The notes under the pieces were generated by a model, which searched no databases, was not told where the DNA came from, and worked only from the letters and a program-made list of their open reading frames with translations. From Candidatus Cloacimonadota bacterium (GTDB taxonomy: Bacteria; Cloacimonadota; Cloacimonadia; Cloacimonadales; Cloacimonadaceae): a DNA stretch of 64,000 nt. The stretch lies in assembly GCA_029781115.1 (NCBI GenBank), contig JAKOXG010000007.1:1-64000 (forward strand), given 5' to 3'. Shown here in pieces: positions 1 to 8,515 of the stretch. Both the position numbers and the translations under genes were made by a program. Numbering within the stretch: the first letter of the stretch is position 1; each line of letters starts with the position of its first letter.

Positions 1-1893
1 CGGCCCATCACCGTTGGTGTCACCCCCATAGGCATCGTCGAGCGATGAGGTAAAGACCACGGGATCAGCGGTTGTTCCCTGCAAGTCAAGAATGCCATTA
101 ACCACTATTCTTCTTCGGCCATAATTACTGTCAGATGCCTCAAACTTGATGACTGTTCCGGCTGGTATCGTTAATGTCACATCAGAATTGATGGTAAGAT
201 CGCCTGTAACAAGGTAAACACAGTCAGAGACCCAGGTTGTGTTTTGTGAAATAGTTCCACTTACCCGCACTGTTCTGATAGATTCCAAAGCAGCGTGAGC
301 ATTTATCCTGCCCCAGCCCATGAATTGATCCCAGCCAGCAAGGTCTTCAGATGAATTACCCACTTGGTCTTCAGCGGTTGTTTCGATAATGTGCTGGACT
401 TCAGTTGCTGTTTTCTCTGGCCTGATAGAGAGAATAAGTGCAGCCAAACCGGCGACATGGGGAGCGGCAGCAGATGTTCCGGTAAAGTTGTTGTAGTAAT
501 CTCCAACGGCATCACCGTTAGCGGTAGTTCCAGCATTGTATCCGCCAGTTCCCGAGATATCGGTTGTCCAGATTCCATCTCCTGGAGCGACAACGTCAAG
601 TTCTGCTCCAAAACAACTGCCCTGCGGGTTTCCATCACCGTCATAGCCCCAATCTGAGGGCGTGCATCTCCTATCCTGATTGTTTGTTGCGCCAACGGCA
701 ATTACTTCTGGCAATCTGCCAGGATATTTGACGGCATTATTGGAATTACCGGCCGAAAAGACAACCACACAGCCTTTTCCATCTCTACCGTTTGCTTTTG
801 CGGTTTGAATGGCTGATGTAACAAAGTTCGAAGGAGCACTGCCTGCCCAACTGTTACTCAGGACATCAGCATCCCTGATCAGGGCGTTAAGAATTCCCAA
901 GGCAAACCATTCGTTGCTGCTTGTCCAAAGTTCACCAGGGGCTACGGAGTAAGCAACCCTGATAGGCAATATCCTGCAATTCCACGCCAAGCCCGTTATT
1001 CCGGTATTGTTGTTTGAGGCTGCGGCAATGATCCCTGCACAGGCTGTTCCGTGGCCATCCCAGGCATTGGGCTGTTGGTCATTGTCTCCATCAGTTGCAT
1101 CAAATCCTTCCTCAAGCTTACCTTGCAAATCGGGGTGGTAGATATCCACGCCACTATCCAGGACTGCAACTGTTATCGCATTGCTGCCGGTAGTGATGTC
1201 CCAAGCTAATGCTGCGCCTATATCAGCACCCGCGGTGCCTCCGTTTTGTCCTGTGTTGTTCAGTGCCCACATCTCAGGATAATAAGTGTCGTTGGGAGTC
1301 GTGGTGCTTTTTTGCATCTGGTATAGGAAGTTGGGTTCAGCCCACTCTATGCCGGTGTCTTTATTGAGGGCGGAGATTATCTCAAAAATGTTGTCAGATT
1401 TTGGGTTAGTGATTTTAAGGACATGGACACCTTTGAGGACATCAATGGATCTATCTATATAGCAAATGTTTTTGTCAATCAAGCCCTGAAGAGGGTATAA
1501 GGTATCGCCACGTAACTTTACCAGTATCTCATCGGTAGGGATACATCTGGTGCCATCATATAGCAATACCGGACTAACGTATTTAACGCCCGTAAGTTTG
1601 TTGTACTCCACAGTCAACTGGGTAATTTGTGCTGCTGATTTAGCTGATCTCAGCCTAATCAGAGTGATCTCGGGATTGGGTAAATTGGTTATTGCTTTTA
1701 CATCTTCCGAGTGTACACTCCTGATCAACCGCTCTTTGGAAGCAGGTGAGACATGGCTCTCAAACTTGATCGCCAGCTCGGATGTTGACAACTGGAGATC
1801 AATTGTCTCCTGTTGATGTAGATAAGAATACTGATAACCAAAAAGACAGCCAAATATGGTTGCCAAAAACACAAAAACCAATGCTTGCCTCAT
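1..1893 (-). CDS. Secreted subtilisin-like serine protease (S8), C-terminus cut off by window start
   Basis: The reading frame is open from ATG at 1893 to the window edge (631 codons), so the stop lies outside. GGAGGAAAG directly precedes the ATG. Residues 1-20 form a hydrophobic signal peptide. A propeptide-like region of about 200 residues follows, then the peptidase S8 domain. The catalytic triad is complete: Asp246 (AVLDSGVD), His281 (DGHGT) and Ser474 (GTSAAAPH), with oxyanion Asn383 in SAGN. After about residue 545 the sequence turns into beta-strand-rich repeats (GTVIKFE, NGILDLQGT) typical of parallel beta-helix domains in secreted proteins. The likely role is extracellular or surface proteolysis; the substrate is unknown. 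If it resembles other secreted proteins of this lineage, a C-terminal sorting domain should lie beyond the window edge. The family call is firm; the C-terminal architecture is incomplete. Confidence 0.9.
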   Translation of the reverse strand, partial: MRQALVFVFLATIFGCLFGYQYSYLHQQETIDLQLSTSELAIKFESHVSPASKERLIRSVHSEDVKAITNLPNPEITLIRLRSAKSAAQITQLTVEYNKLTGVKYVSPVLLYDGTRCIPTDEILVKLRGDTLYPLQGLIDKNICYIDRSIDVLKGVHVLKITNPKSDNIFEIISALNKDTGIEWAEPNFLYQMQKSTTTPNDTYYPEMWALNNTGQNGGTAGADIGAALAWDITTGSNAITVAVLDSGVDIYHPDLQGKLEEGFDATDGDNDQQPNAWDGHGTACAGIIAAASNNNTGITGLAWNCRILPIRVAYSVAPGELWTSSNEWFALGILNALIRDADVLSNSWAGSAPSNFVTSAIQTAKANGRDGKGCVVVFSAGNSNNAVKYPGRLPEVIAVGATNNQDRRCTPSDWGYDGDGNPQGSCFGAELDVVAPGDGIWTTDISGTGGYNAGTTANGDAVGDYYNNFTGTSAAAPHVAGLAALILSIRPEKTATEVQHIIETTAEDQVGNSSEDLAGWDQFMGWGRINAHAALESIRTVRVSGTISQNTTWVSDCVYLVTGDLTINSDVTLTIPAGTVIKFEASDSNYGRRRIVVNGILDLQGTTADPVVFTSSLDDAYGGDTNGDGP

Positions 1894-2405
1894 CTTTCCT
1901 CCAGCATGATAAAGACTACAATAAGGTCATAGCAACTTTTCGCTACTCCTTTAAATACTCAAGAACTGCACCGCGGCGACGAAGGTTTCTCTATCCATGA
2001 TGCAAGTTCCAAACTAACTTGATTACACTCATTTTCTGATGGCATTAAAAGTGGCTCACCATTCACATCTATACTAAGTCATGAACTTTGCGCTCAATTG
2101 TTATTGACTTGTGATATTAGTCAAGTACTTTTTCATTAACGGCTATAACATGCTGGGATTAGGTTGTAAGGATCAGGCTTGTTGCCTGAACAAAGAGATG
2201 GTGTTGTCAAAGCGATCTAAAAACAGGTGCAGTAGGATATAAGTTGCTGAATCTGGAGGATTGAAAGAAATGTAATTACCACTTAGCCAATATGTAGTCG
2301 ATGATTTTCTTTCTTCTAATCGATGTGATACCTTGATGAGCTTTGAGTTTTGCTTTTAGAGAGCTGTTTATTTCCTTTTAAATACCCGACACGAATGGCA
2401 TTTGG

Positions 2406-2599
2406 GGCAGTTGTCGTGGGTTAGCGATGTCGAAAGTGGAGAAGCTACTGTTGATACGGTTTGGCCGGTATGTCTATATCCACAAAAGTGGGTCAATATT
2501 TGCGCTATTTGTATAGCTATCCCTGTCAGTGGGTTACGAGACTATTATTTTGTATTTTTGAGCTCCAAGTGAGATCGTCAGTGTATATAGTGAAGGGTG
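2406..2599 (+). repeat. 194-bp dispersed intergenic element, copy 1
   Basis: It aligns along its whole length with the reverse complement of 23135-23328, which is also 194 bp, at roughly two thirds identity by eye. Well conserved blocks include ATCCACAAAAGT, TTTGTATAG, TTACGAGA and, at the end, ATCGTCAGTGTATATAGTGA. No protein is encoded in a shared frame that I can see. A fragment of the same motif (CACAAAAGTGGGT) recurs at about 2917-2929. Confidence 0.65.
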
Positions 2600-2707
2600 G
2601 CAGCTTCGCTGCAGTTGTGAGTTGTCAGTTGTGAGTTGTGAGTGGGAGGTAAGTCGTTGATTGGTATTGAATTGATGTCAATGAGTTGTCAGTTGTGAGT
2701 TGTTAGC

Positions 2708-2821
2708 GGCTGCGCTTTGCTTGGAGAAGTGCGTGCTCTTGGCGAAAAGCGAGACCGTGTGAAGCAGCGGCGGTTCAGCGACCGCCCGTACCAGCCAGTG
2801 GCTGCGCTTTGCTTGGAGAAG
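2708..2821. repeat. Direct repeat of a 22-bp module, copies 92 bp apart
   Basis: The block GGCTGCGCTTTGCTTGGAGA plus AG occurs at 2708-2729 and again at 2800-2821, both followed by a similar GYRCGTGCT sequence. Between them lies the REP-like hairpin at 2768-2786. The GGCTGCGC start is shared with modules at 35881 and 36074. Confidence 0.7.
2768..2786 (+). repeat. REP-like hairpin, class A
   Basis: CGGCGGTTCAGCGACCGCC is an imperfect palindrome able to form a GC-rich hairpin. The same element, in one or the other orientation, occurs at about 22866-22886 and 34798-34820, each time beside GTAC. It is always intergenic or at a gene junction. Confidence 0.65.
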
Positions 2822-2962
2822 CACGTGCTTATGGATGGATCCGTATGGCTCTGAGGCTTCTCTTTTCCAGGAATGAACACCAGTCTTATTTACCCGGTTC
2901 AATATGTGTATCTTTCACAAAAGTGGGTGGTTGGGTGTAGTCTGGTGAACTTAGTTGTTGTT

Positions 2963-2990
2963 TTGGAATCAATAGTGCTTAGCTTATCAT
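2963..2990 (+). promoter_or_regulatory. Candidate promoter for the 3024-12500 operon
   Basis: TTGGAA (2963-2968) and TATCAT (2985-2990) are separated by 16 bp and lie about 34 bp upstream of the first start codon. The match to the sigma-70 consensus is 4/6 and 5/6. This is pattern matching only; no other candidate in the gap looks better. Confidence 0.35.
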
Positions 2991-3023
2991 TCTACTTTAG
3001 AAATACAATCATGTGGAGCGAAC

Positions 3024-3302
3024 ATGAATACAGAGAAACTATCGAACCTGGCCATGAACGACAACGGTTTTATCTTTGACCCTGAATCCGGCTACAGTTA
3101 CACGGCCAACGAGACAGGCATCTTCATCCTGAAGCGGATGGCAGCGGGAATGAAACAGCAGGAGATCTTTGAACAGCTCAGCGAGGTTTATGATGTGAGT
3201 GAAGACAATTTCAACAGCGACTACAGTCACTATATGCTGATGCTGGAAGCATTGGGTCTGGTTGCCTTTGAGGGAGGTTCCCTTGAATCCGGATCTGAGT
3301 AA
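3024..3302 (+). CDS. PqqD-family small protein
   Basis: This 92-residue protein has the PqqD-family pattern: a short N-terminal strand with GFIFDPESGYSYTANETG, followed by helices with I-x-L-x-x-x-x-x-G-x-x-x-x-E-I and an acidic helix (YDVSEDNFNSDYSHYML) resembling the winged-helix fold of RiPP recognition elements. Known relatives bind leader peptides and present them to modifying enzymes. It is the first gene of a seven-gene operon, and its 3' end overlaps the ATP-grasp gene by 20 bp, so the two are probably translated together. The start ATG at 3024 has GGAGCG just upstream. The family is fairly clear. Whether it binds a peptide, and which one, is inference. Confidence 0.75.
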   Translation: MNTEKLSNLAMNDNGFIFDPESGYSYTANETGIFILKRMAAGMKQQEIFEQLSEVYDVSEDNFNSDYSHYMLMLEALGLVAFEGGSLESGSE

Positions 3303-4347
3303 GTTAGACATCACCATAGCCGTGACGGGACTCAAAACCGGGGATAACCCTCAACCTGGCGTGCCGGTTATCCGCAGCATCCGGTCAGCAGGATTCACCG
3401 GCAAGATGGTGGGTCTGGTGTATGATTCCCTGGAGAGCGGCATCTATCTGGATGACCTGGTGGATCAGGTTTATCAGATGCCTTATCCATCGGCGGGTGC
3501 GGATGCCTTCCTCAACAGGCTGGATCAAATTTTAGAGCGGACGCAGCTGGATGTGATCGTCCCCACGCTGGATTCCGAAGTCATCCTCTACATCCGCCTC
3601 GCTGAAGAGCTCAAGCGGCGCGGCATACACACCTTCCTGCCAACTGAAGAATGCTTCCTCTTGCGTGACAAGACCAAGCTGGAAAGCTTCTTCGTGCCTC
3701 AAGGAGTGCCGGTGCCCAAGACCGTCTTGCTTACCAGTATCTCGCAGCTGAACACCCTCCATGAAGAGATCGGCTATCCTTGCTTCATCAAAGGCAGATA
3801 CTACGAGGCATTCAAAGCCGGCACTTGGGAAGAAGCAGTCAAACACTTCTATGACATCCAGTCACGCTGGGGCTTGCCGCTGCTGGCGCAACAGATAGTA
3901 CCCGGCGAAGAGTATAATATCGTGATCGTGGGTGACGGCGAAGGCGGGACCATCGGTATGGTGCCGCAAAAGAAGCTGGTGATTACCGACAAGGGCAAGG
4001 GCTTCGGCGGTGTGGTGGTGAAGAGCCCCAGCTTGGAAGAATTTGCCCGCAAGATCATCTCCATCCTCAAATGGCGCGGACCTTGCGAACTGGAAATCAT
4101 CCGTGGTTACGATGGAACCCATTACCTGATTGAGATCAACCCCCGCTTCCCAGCCTGGGTGCGCCTGGCGGAAGGCAGCGGACAAAACCAGCCCGCAGCC
4201 GTAGTGCTCAAAGCTTTGGGCCAAAAAGTGGACGAGCTTCCCGCTTGCAAGACCGGCACCATGTTTGTGCGTCATGCGGAAGACATCATCGCCGATATCT
4301 CCGTGATGGGCGAAGTTTCCGCCAAAAGTGAACTAATAAGAAGGTAA
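3283..4347 (+). CDS. ATP-grasp superfamily carboxylate-amine ligase
   Basis: The protein has about 354 residues. I place the start at TTG 3283 because GGAGG lies 5 bp upstream (3273-3277); an in-frame TTG at 3262 lacks a good ribosome-binding site. The N-terminal half resembles the pre-ATP-grasp domain of carbamoyl-phosphate-synthase-like enzymes. The ATP-grasp part contains PCFIKGRYYEAF, a central LLAQQIVPGEEYNIVIVGDG segment, and the metal-binding end LEIIRGYDGTHYLIEINPRF. Such enzymes activate a carboxylate as acyl phosphate and couple it to an amine or thiol; the substrate here is unknown. Its neighbours, a PqqD-like protein before it and a PLP decarboxylase after it, suggest it works on a peptide or an amino acid. 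It is not CarB: it is far too short and stands alone. Confidence 0.85.
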   Translation: MNPDLSKLDITIAVTGLKTGDNPQPGVPVIRSIRSAGFTGKMVGLVYDSLESGIYLDDLVDQVYQMPYPSAGADAFLNRLDQILERTQLDVIVPTLDSEVILYIRLAEELKRRGIHTFLPTEECFLLRDKTKLESFFVPQGVPVPKTVLLTSISQLNTLHEEIGYPCFIKGRYYEAFKAGTWEEAVKHFYDIQSRWGLPLLAQQIVPGEEYNIVIVGDGEGGTIGMVPQKKLVITDKGKGFGGVVVKSPSLEEFARKIISILKWRGPCELEIIRGYDGTHYLIEINPRFPAWVRLAEGSGQNQPAAVVLKALGQKVDELPACKTGTMFVRHAEDIIADISVMGEVSAKSELIRR

Positions 4348-4353
4348 AGTATT

Positions 4354-5703
4354 ATGAAAAAGACATATATAGCCCCCAATATCGAGCGGAACTCCGCCGG
4401 GAATACAAATAAATACGGCGCCAAGAGCGTGGTGAGATATCAGGACAAGATCGACGGCATCCCCGTCAAAGAGATCGTTGAGCAGTTTGGCTCGCCGGTC
4501 TTGGTGCTTTCTGAAAGCCAGATCCGCCGCCGTCACCGTCGCCTCATGGACGCTCTGCAGATGCACTATCCCAAGGTCAGACTGGCCTGGAGCTACAAGA
4601 CCAACTACCTGGGTGCAGTCTGCAACATCTTTCATCAGGAAGGCTCATGTGCGGAAGTGGTTTCCGGCATGGAATATGCCATGGCACGCAGATTGGGCAT
4701 ACCCGGCAATGAGATTATCTTCAATGGCCCGGGCAAGAAGAGACATGAACTGGAGCTGGCTATCCGCGAGGGCGCCAGAATCCATATCGACCACCTGGAT
4801 GAGCTGTATCTGATCGAGAAGATAGCACAGGAGCTGGATCTGGTGCCGCAAGTTGCCATCCGCGTCAACATGGATACCGGCATCTATCCGCAGTGGGATC
4901 GCTTTGGCTTCAATTATGAGAATGGCGAGGCTTACCGCGCCATCAACCGCATCGTCTCGGGTAAAGCCATGAAGATCGTGGGACTGCACGCCCACATCGG
5001 CACCTTCATTCTGGATGCCCAGGCGTATTACTATGAAGCTAAAGCCTTGCTGGAACTGGCACAGAGGATGAAGGATGAGCTGGGTATCACGGTGGAATAC
5101 ATCGATATGGGCGGCGGCTTTGCCTCGCAAAACACCCTGTTGGGCTCCTATGCGCCGGGCGAATTTATCTCGCCTTCGTTTGACCAATATGCCGAAGCCA
5201 TCGGTGCGGCATTCAACGAATCGCACTTTGTGAGCCAGAACCTGCCCAAGCTGATCCTGGAGACCGGCAGAGCCCTCATCGACGAAGCTGGCTACCTGAT
5301 CTCCAGCGTGGTGGGCAAGAAGAACCTGCCCTCCGGCGAGCGTGCCGTGATCTTGGATGCGGGTGTCAATACCACCATCACCGCTTGGTGGTACAAGCTG
5401 AAAGTCACGCCCACCCGTCCCTTCCCCGGCGCTTATCAGAACACCATCTTCTACGGGCCACTGTGCATGAATATCGACATCATGCGTCCCGCAGTGCCTT
5501 TCCCCGATCTCCAAACCGGCGAACCGGTGCTGATCACACCCACCGGAGCCTACAACAACACCCAGTGGATGCAGTTTATCGAATACCGCCCGCCCGTGGT
5601 GTTGATCTCGGAGACGGGCAAGCTGGAATTGCTGCGTCCGCGAGAGGAACTGGATGACGTGATTGGCCGCGAGATGATACCGGAGCACCTTAGGAGTCAA
5701 TGA
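4354..5703 (+). CDS. Fold-type III PLP-dependent amino acid decarboxylase (LysA/Orn-DC family)
   Basis: This 449-residue protein carries the full set of alanine-racemase-fold decarboxylase motifs: PLP lysine Lys82 (AWSYKTNYLG), GLHAHIGT at 210-217, the glycine loop DMGGG at 251-255, LETGR at 302-306, and the cross-dimer active-site pair Cys371/Asp375 (YGPLCMNID) with GAYNN at 398-402. Relatives decarboxylate diaminopimelate, ornithine, arginine or carboxynorspermidine. The substrate cannot be assigned from the sequence, and no other lysine-pathway gene is nearby. It starts 6 bp after the ATP-grasp gene and overlaps the next gene by ATGA. An oddity is the about 30-residue N-terminal extension (MKKTYIAPNIERNS...), which looks like the leader of small modified peptides rather than part of the barrel. 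Confidence 0.85.
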   Translation: MKKTYIAPNIERNSAGNTNKYGAKSVVRYQDKIDGIPVKEIVEQFGSPVLVLSESQIRRRHRRLMDALQMHYPKVRLAWSYKTNYLGAVCNIFHQEGSCAEVVSGMEYAMARRLGIPGNEIIFNGPGKKRHELELAIREGARIHIDHLDELYLIEKIAQELDLVPQVAIRVNMDTGIYPQWDRFGFNYENGEAYRAINRIVSGKAMKIVGLHAHIGTFILDAQAYYYEAKALLELAQRMKDELGITVEYIDMGGGFASQNTLLGSYAPGEFISPSFDQYAEAIGAAFNESHFVSQNLPKLILETGRALIDEAGYLISSVVGKKNLPSGERAVILDAGVNTTITAWWYKLKVTPTRPFPGAYQNTIFYGPLCMNIDIMRPAVPFPDLQTGEPVLITPTGAYNNTQWMQFIEYRPPVVLISETGKLELLRPREELDDVIGREMIPEHLRSQ

Positions 5704-7913
5704 GCAGAAACAACGTCGGCTCCGCACTGATCAAACTGGGCAAATCCATACCCCACGCCTATGCCACGGTGATGTTTTCAGACAGCCTGTGGGTGGGGAC
5801 GGCCATGTTGCTGCTCACTCTGGTTTCGCCCATCGTGGGAGTGGCAGGACTGTTGGGACTGCTGGCAGGACTGCTTTCGGCTCGGATATTAGGCTTTGAG
5901 GGCTGGGACTCCTCCAGCGGGGTGATGGCTTTCAACAGCCTGCTGATCGGGCTGGCGATAGGTTATTACTACCCTTATGCCGGAGTGCTGGAAAGCCCTT
6001 GGAGCTTCATAGCCCTGATCATAATTGCCGCGGTGGGAACACAATTGCTCTATGCTGCGCTAAATTACCTGACCCAGAGCTGGTTCAGGATGCCTTCCAT
6101 GAGTCTGGCCTTTTCGCTGAGTGCCACTCTGGTTTGGTATTATTTGGTGCGCAGCGGCAACTTCACCGGCGTGGGTTTTGAAAAGCCCCTGCTCTTCAGT
6201 GTGCAGCTTGAATTGCCCTGGTTTTGGAAGGATTTCTTCCTCAGTATGGCGAGCATCGTCTTTGTGCCGGATGTCCTGGTCGGCATCCTGCTTACGGTGG
6301 TGCTGCTGTTTATCTCGCGCATTGCGTTTATGCTGGCTCTGATGGGCTGGTCGATCTGTTTTGCTCTGCTGCAAGTTAGCGCCGTAAGCAGCACCTACGG
6401 GATGTTTTTTCCGGGCTTCAACCTCATCCTGATCAGCATCGCCATCGGTTCCATCTACCTGATCCCCGGCAAGACTTCATACCTGCTGGCTGCTTTGGGA
6501 ACGGTGATCGGCTTTGTGTTTTCCTATGCGCTCTCCGGGCGCTACTACTATCCTGATGTGATGCCTGCCCGTCCCGGCGTGCTTTTTGTGCCAATGTTTG
6601 CCCTCCCCATGAACGTGGTGGTCATCGCTCTCATCTATTCCCTGCGCTTGCGACTGCGGCAGCGGGCAGCTGTGATCAACGACTATGGCATCCTGCACCC
6701 GGAAAAGGCTTTGGAGGCTTACATCTCCAGATATCAGCGCTTCTCCAGCGCCGGAGTGCCCCAGATACAGCTGCCGATAAATGGCGAATGGAAGATTACC
6801 CAATCTCACAACGGTGCCCATACGCACAAGCTGGATTGGGCTTATGCTTGGGACTTTGAGATTGAGGACAGGTTTGGCAAGAAATATCTGGAAAACGAAG
6901 CTGACGTCAGGGACTACTACTGCTTTGGCAAACCGGTGCTTGCGGCTGCTGCGGGATATGTGGCAAAAGTGGTAAATTCCATACCGGACAATCCCATAGG
7001 CAGCACCAATACCCAAGACAACTGGGGCAACTACGTCACTATCTCGCATGGTTATGGCTATTTTACGCTCTATGCGCACCTGCGGGAAGGCTCGGTGAAG
7101 CTGGCAGAAGGCGACTACGTGAAGCTGGGCGATAAGATCGGCATGGTTGGCAATTCCGGACGCTCACCCGTGCCGCACCTTCACTTTCAAGCGCAAAGTG
7201 GCGTGGACGCCGGCTCCCCCACCATCTTCAGCCACATTGTAAACTACAAGAGGCAGACCGAAGACGGCGGCTACGAGCTTTGCAGCAGTGGCGTTCCCGA
7301 AGAGGGTGAAGTGGTCTCTCCCTTGGTGCCGGAAAAGGATCTCGCTCCCATCCTGCAGTTTGGCTATGGGCAAAAACAGCGTTACGCCGTGCAAACGCCG
7401 CGCAAAGAATGGCGGGAAACCTGGCAGGTCGACCTGGACCTGACCGGCACGCATTCTCTGGTCAGCGACCACGGCAGCAAGCTGGAGTTTTCCATCTACA
7501 ACGGCATCTACAACAGCCTCAAGCTCTCCCACGGACGCAAAACCGCTCTGGCTGCTTTTGCCATGGTGGCTTCACGTTTGCCTTGGAACGAAAGCGGGAA
7601 ACTGACTTGGAAAGACGAGCCCAGCCTCTCCGTGCTGATGGGACCCTTCTGGAAAAACGTCACCCTCTTTCTGATTCCCTTCTTCCAACCCATCCGCGTC
7701 TATGCCAAAGCGGAACTGCAACCGCAAGACCAGAAGATCAAAATGGAGAGTGTTACCTCCCTCAGCGTGCTGGGCATAGTGATCAGAAAACTGGAGGGAA
7801 CCCTCACTCTCAGCCGCAGGGAAGGCATTATCGACTTCTCCCTGCGGGAAAACTCACAAACCCTGCTCAGTGCTGAACGCATGGAGCCGGAAGAAACAAA
7901 GGTAAACTCATGA
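5700..7913 (+). CDS. Fusion of urea-transporter-like membrane domain and M23 metallopeptidase
   Basis: This is a 737-residue inner-membrane protein. Residues about 15-325 contain many hydrophobic segments with two copies of a urea-transporter-type signature (MPSMSLAF near 130; VPMFALPMN near 300) and the motif GVMAFNSLLIGLAIG. Residues about 365-530 form a LytM/M23 peptidase domain: HTHKLDWAYAWDFE, then NYVTISHGYGYFTLYAHL and PHLHFQ, the zinc-binding and catalytic positions of peptidoglycan endopeptidases. The rest is beta-rich and unrecognised. It starts inside the stop codon of the decarboxylase gene and ends in an ATGA overlap with the next gene. A reasonable inference is a channel for a small amide or amine coupled to periplasmic cell-wall or cross-link hydrolysis. 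Urea itself as substrate is not shown. Confidence 0.85.
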   Translation: MSRNNVGSALIKLGKSIPHAYATVMFSDSLWVGTAMLLLTLVSPIVGVAGLLGLLAGLLSARILGFEGWDSSSGVMAFNSLLIGLAIGYYYPYAGVLESPWSFIALIIIAAVGTQLLYAALNYLTQSWFRMPSMSLAFSLSATLVWYYLVRSGNFTGVGFEKPLLFSVQLELPWFWKDFFLSMASIVFVPDVLVGILLTVVLLFISRIAFMLALMGWSICFALLQVSAVSSTYGMFFPGFNLILISIAIGSIYLIPGKTSYLLAALGTVIGFVFSYALSGRYYYPDVMPARPGVLFVPMFALPMNVVVIALIYSLRLRLRQRAAVINDYGILHPEKALEAYISRYQRFSSAGVPQIQLPINGEWKITQSHNGAHTHKLDWAYAWDFEIEDRFGKKYLENEADVRDYYCFGKPVLAAAAGYVAKVVNSIPDNPIGSTNTQDNWGNYVTISHGYGYFTLYAHLREGSVKLAEGDYVKLGDKIGMVGNSGRSPVPHLHFQAQSGVDAGSPTIFSHIVNYKRQTEDGGYELCSSGVPEEGEVVSPLVPEKDLAPILQFGYGQKQRYAVQTPRKEWRETWQVDLDLTGTHSLVSDHGSKLEFSIYNGIYNSLKLSHGRKTALAAFAMVASRLPWNESGKLTWKDEPSLSVLMGPFWKNVTLFLIPFFQPIRVYAKAELQPQDQKIKMESVTSLSVLGIVIRKLEGTLTLSRREGIIDFSLRENSQTLLSAERMEPEETKVNS

Positions 7914-8512
7914 ATATCCGTATATCTATCTTGACTTTAGCCCTCATTATCACCCTGCCGATGTTGGCTCAGACCCGCGACATTGCGCAGTCCTACGCCT
8001 TGGAAGGCCAGGCAAACTATGTTGGCTCGCTGGAAATCATGCGCGAGTTAGCCGCAACCGACGCAGCGGAACCATTTTACCAAGTGAGAATCGCTTGGCT
8101 GGAATACCTGTTGGGACGCTATGAAAGAGCCATCTCCAGCTATCGCAAGGCGATCAGCCTGCGGGACAATCTGGACGCCCGCATCGGTATCATCAACTGC
8201 CGTCTCGCCTTGGGAGACTATCGCTTAGCCCTCAATGCCGCAGACAGTCTGTTGGTGGAGCATAGCCATAACACGCAGGTGCTCACCAAGGCAGCTTATG
8301 CAGCCTACATGCTCAAGGAATACTCCCAAGCCGCAGACTACTACACGCGCATCATCCAGCTCTACCCTTGGGATATGGAGATCAGGGGCTATCTGGTAAA
8401 CAACCTTTATCTTGCCGGTAAGGTCAAGGAAGCGAAGGCGGAATACAAGCTGCTCAAGAAATACTATCCCCTGTCCGGAATCGTAGCCCAATACAAGGGT
8501 GTGTTGGAATAA
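7910..8512 (+). CDS. Secreted tetratricopeptide-repeat protein
   Basis: This 200-residue protein has an N-terminal signal peptide (ISILTLALIITLPMLAQT) followed by about four TPR-like helical pairs, for example EPFYQVRIAWLEYLLGRYE and AAYAAYMLKEYSQAADYY. TPR proteins act as scaffolds for protein complexes. Its start overlaps the transporter/peptidase gene and its stop is 3 bp before the next TPR gene, so it belongs to the same unit and probably works in the periplasm with the M23 domain or the following barrel-like protein. No catalytic motif is visible. Confidence 0.75.
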   Translation: MNIRISILTLALIITLPMLAQTRDIAQSYALEGQANYVGSLEIMRELAATDAAEPFYQVRIAWLEYLLGRYERAISSYRKAISLRDNLDARIGIINCRLALGDYRLALNAADSLLVEHSHNTQVLTKAAYAAYMLKEYSQAADYYTRIIQLYPWDMEIRGYLVNNLYLAGKVKEAKAEYKLLKKYYPLSGIVAQYKGVLE

Positions 8513-8515
8513 GCT

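Larger units (their letters stand above)
1894..3023. other. 1.1-kb intergenic region made of dispersed repeat modules
   Basis: No credible gene is visible. The first 500 bases show nothing recognisable. From 2406 on there is a 194-bp element with a second copy near 23.2 kb, then GTTGTGAGTTGTCAGTTGTG-type low-complexity runs, a CAGCTTCGCTGC palindrome, a direct repeat (2708-2729 and 2800-2821) and a REP-like hairpin (2768-2786). The last 60 bases hold a candidate promoter for the operon starting at 3024. Confidence 0.7.

Noticed and set aside
4645-5727. A 360-codon antisense open frame over the decarboxylase gene, and similar long antisense frames (49696-51024, 52393-53457, 53539-54567, 62962-63885)
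   Set aside because: Shadows of strongly coding genes on the other strand; translated sequences are compositionally odd and match no family.
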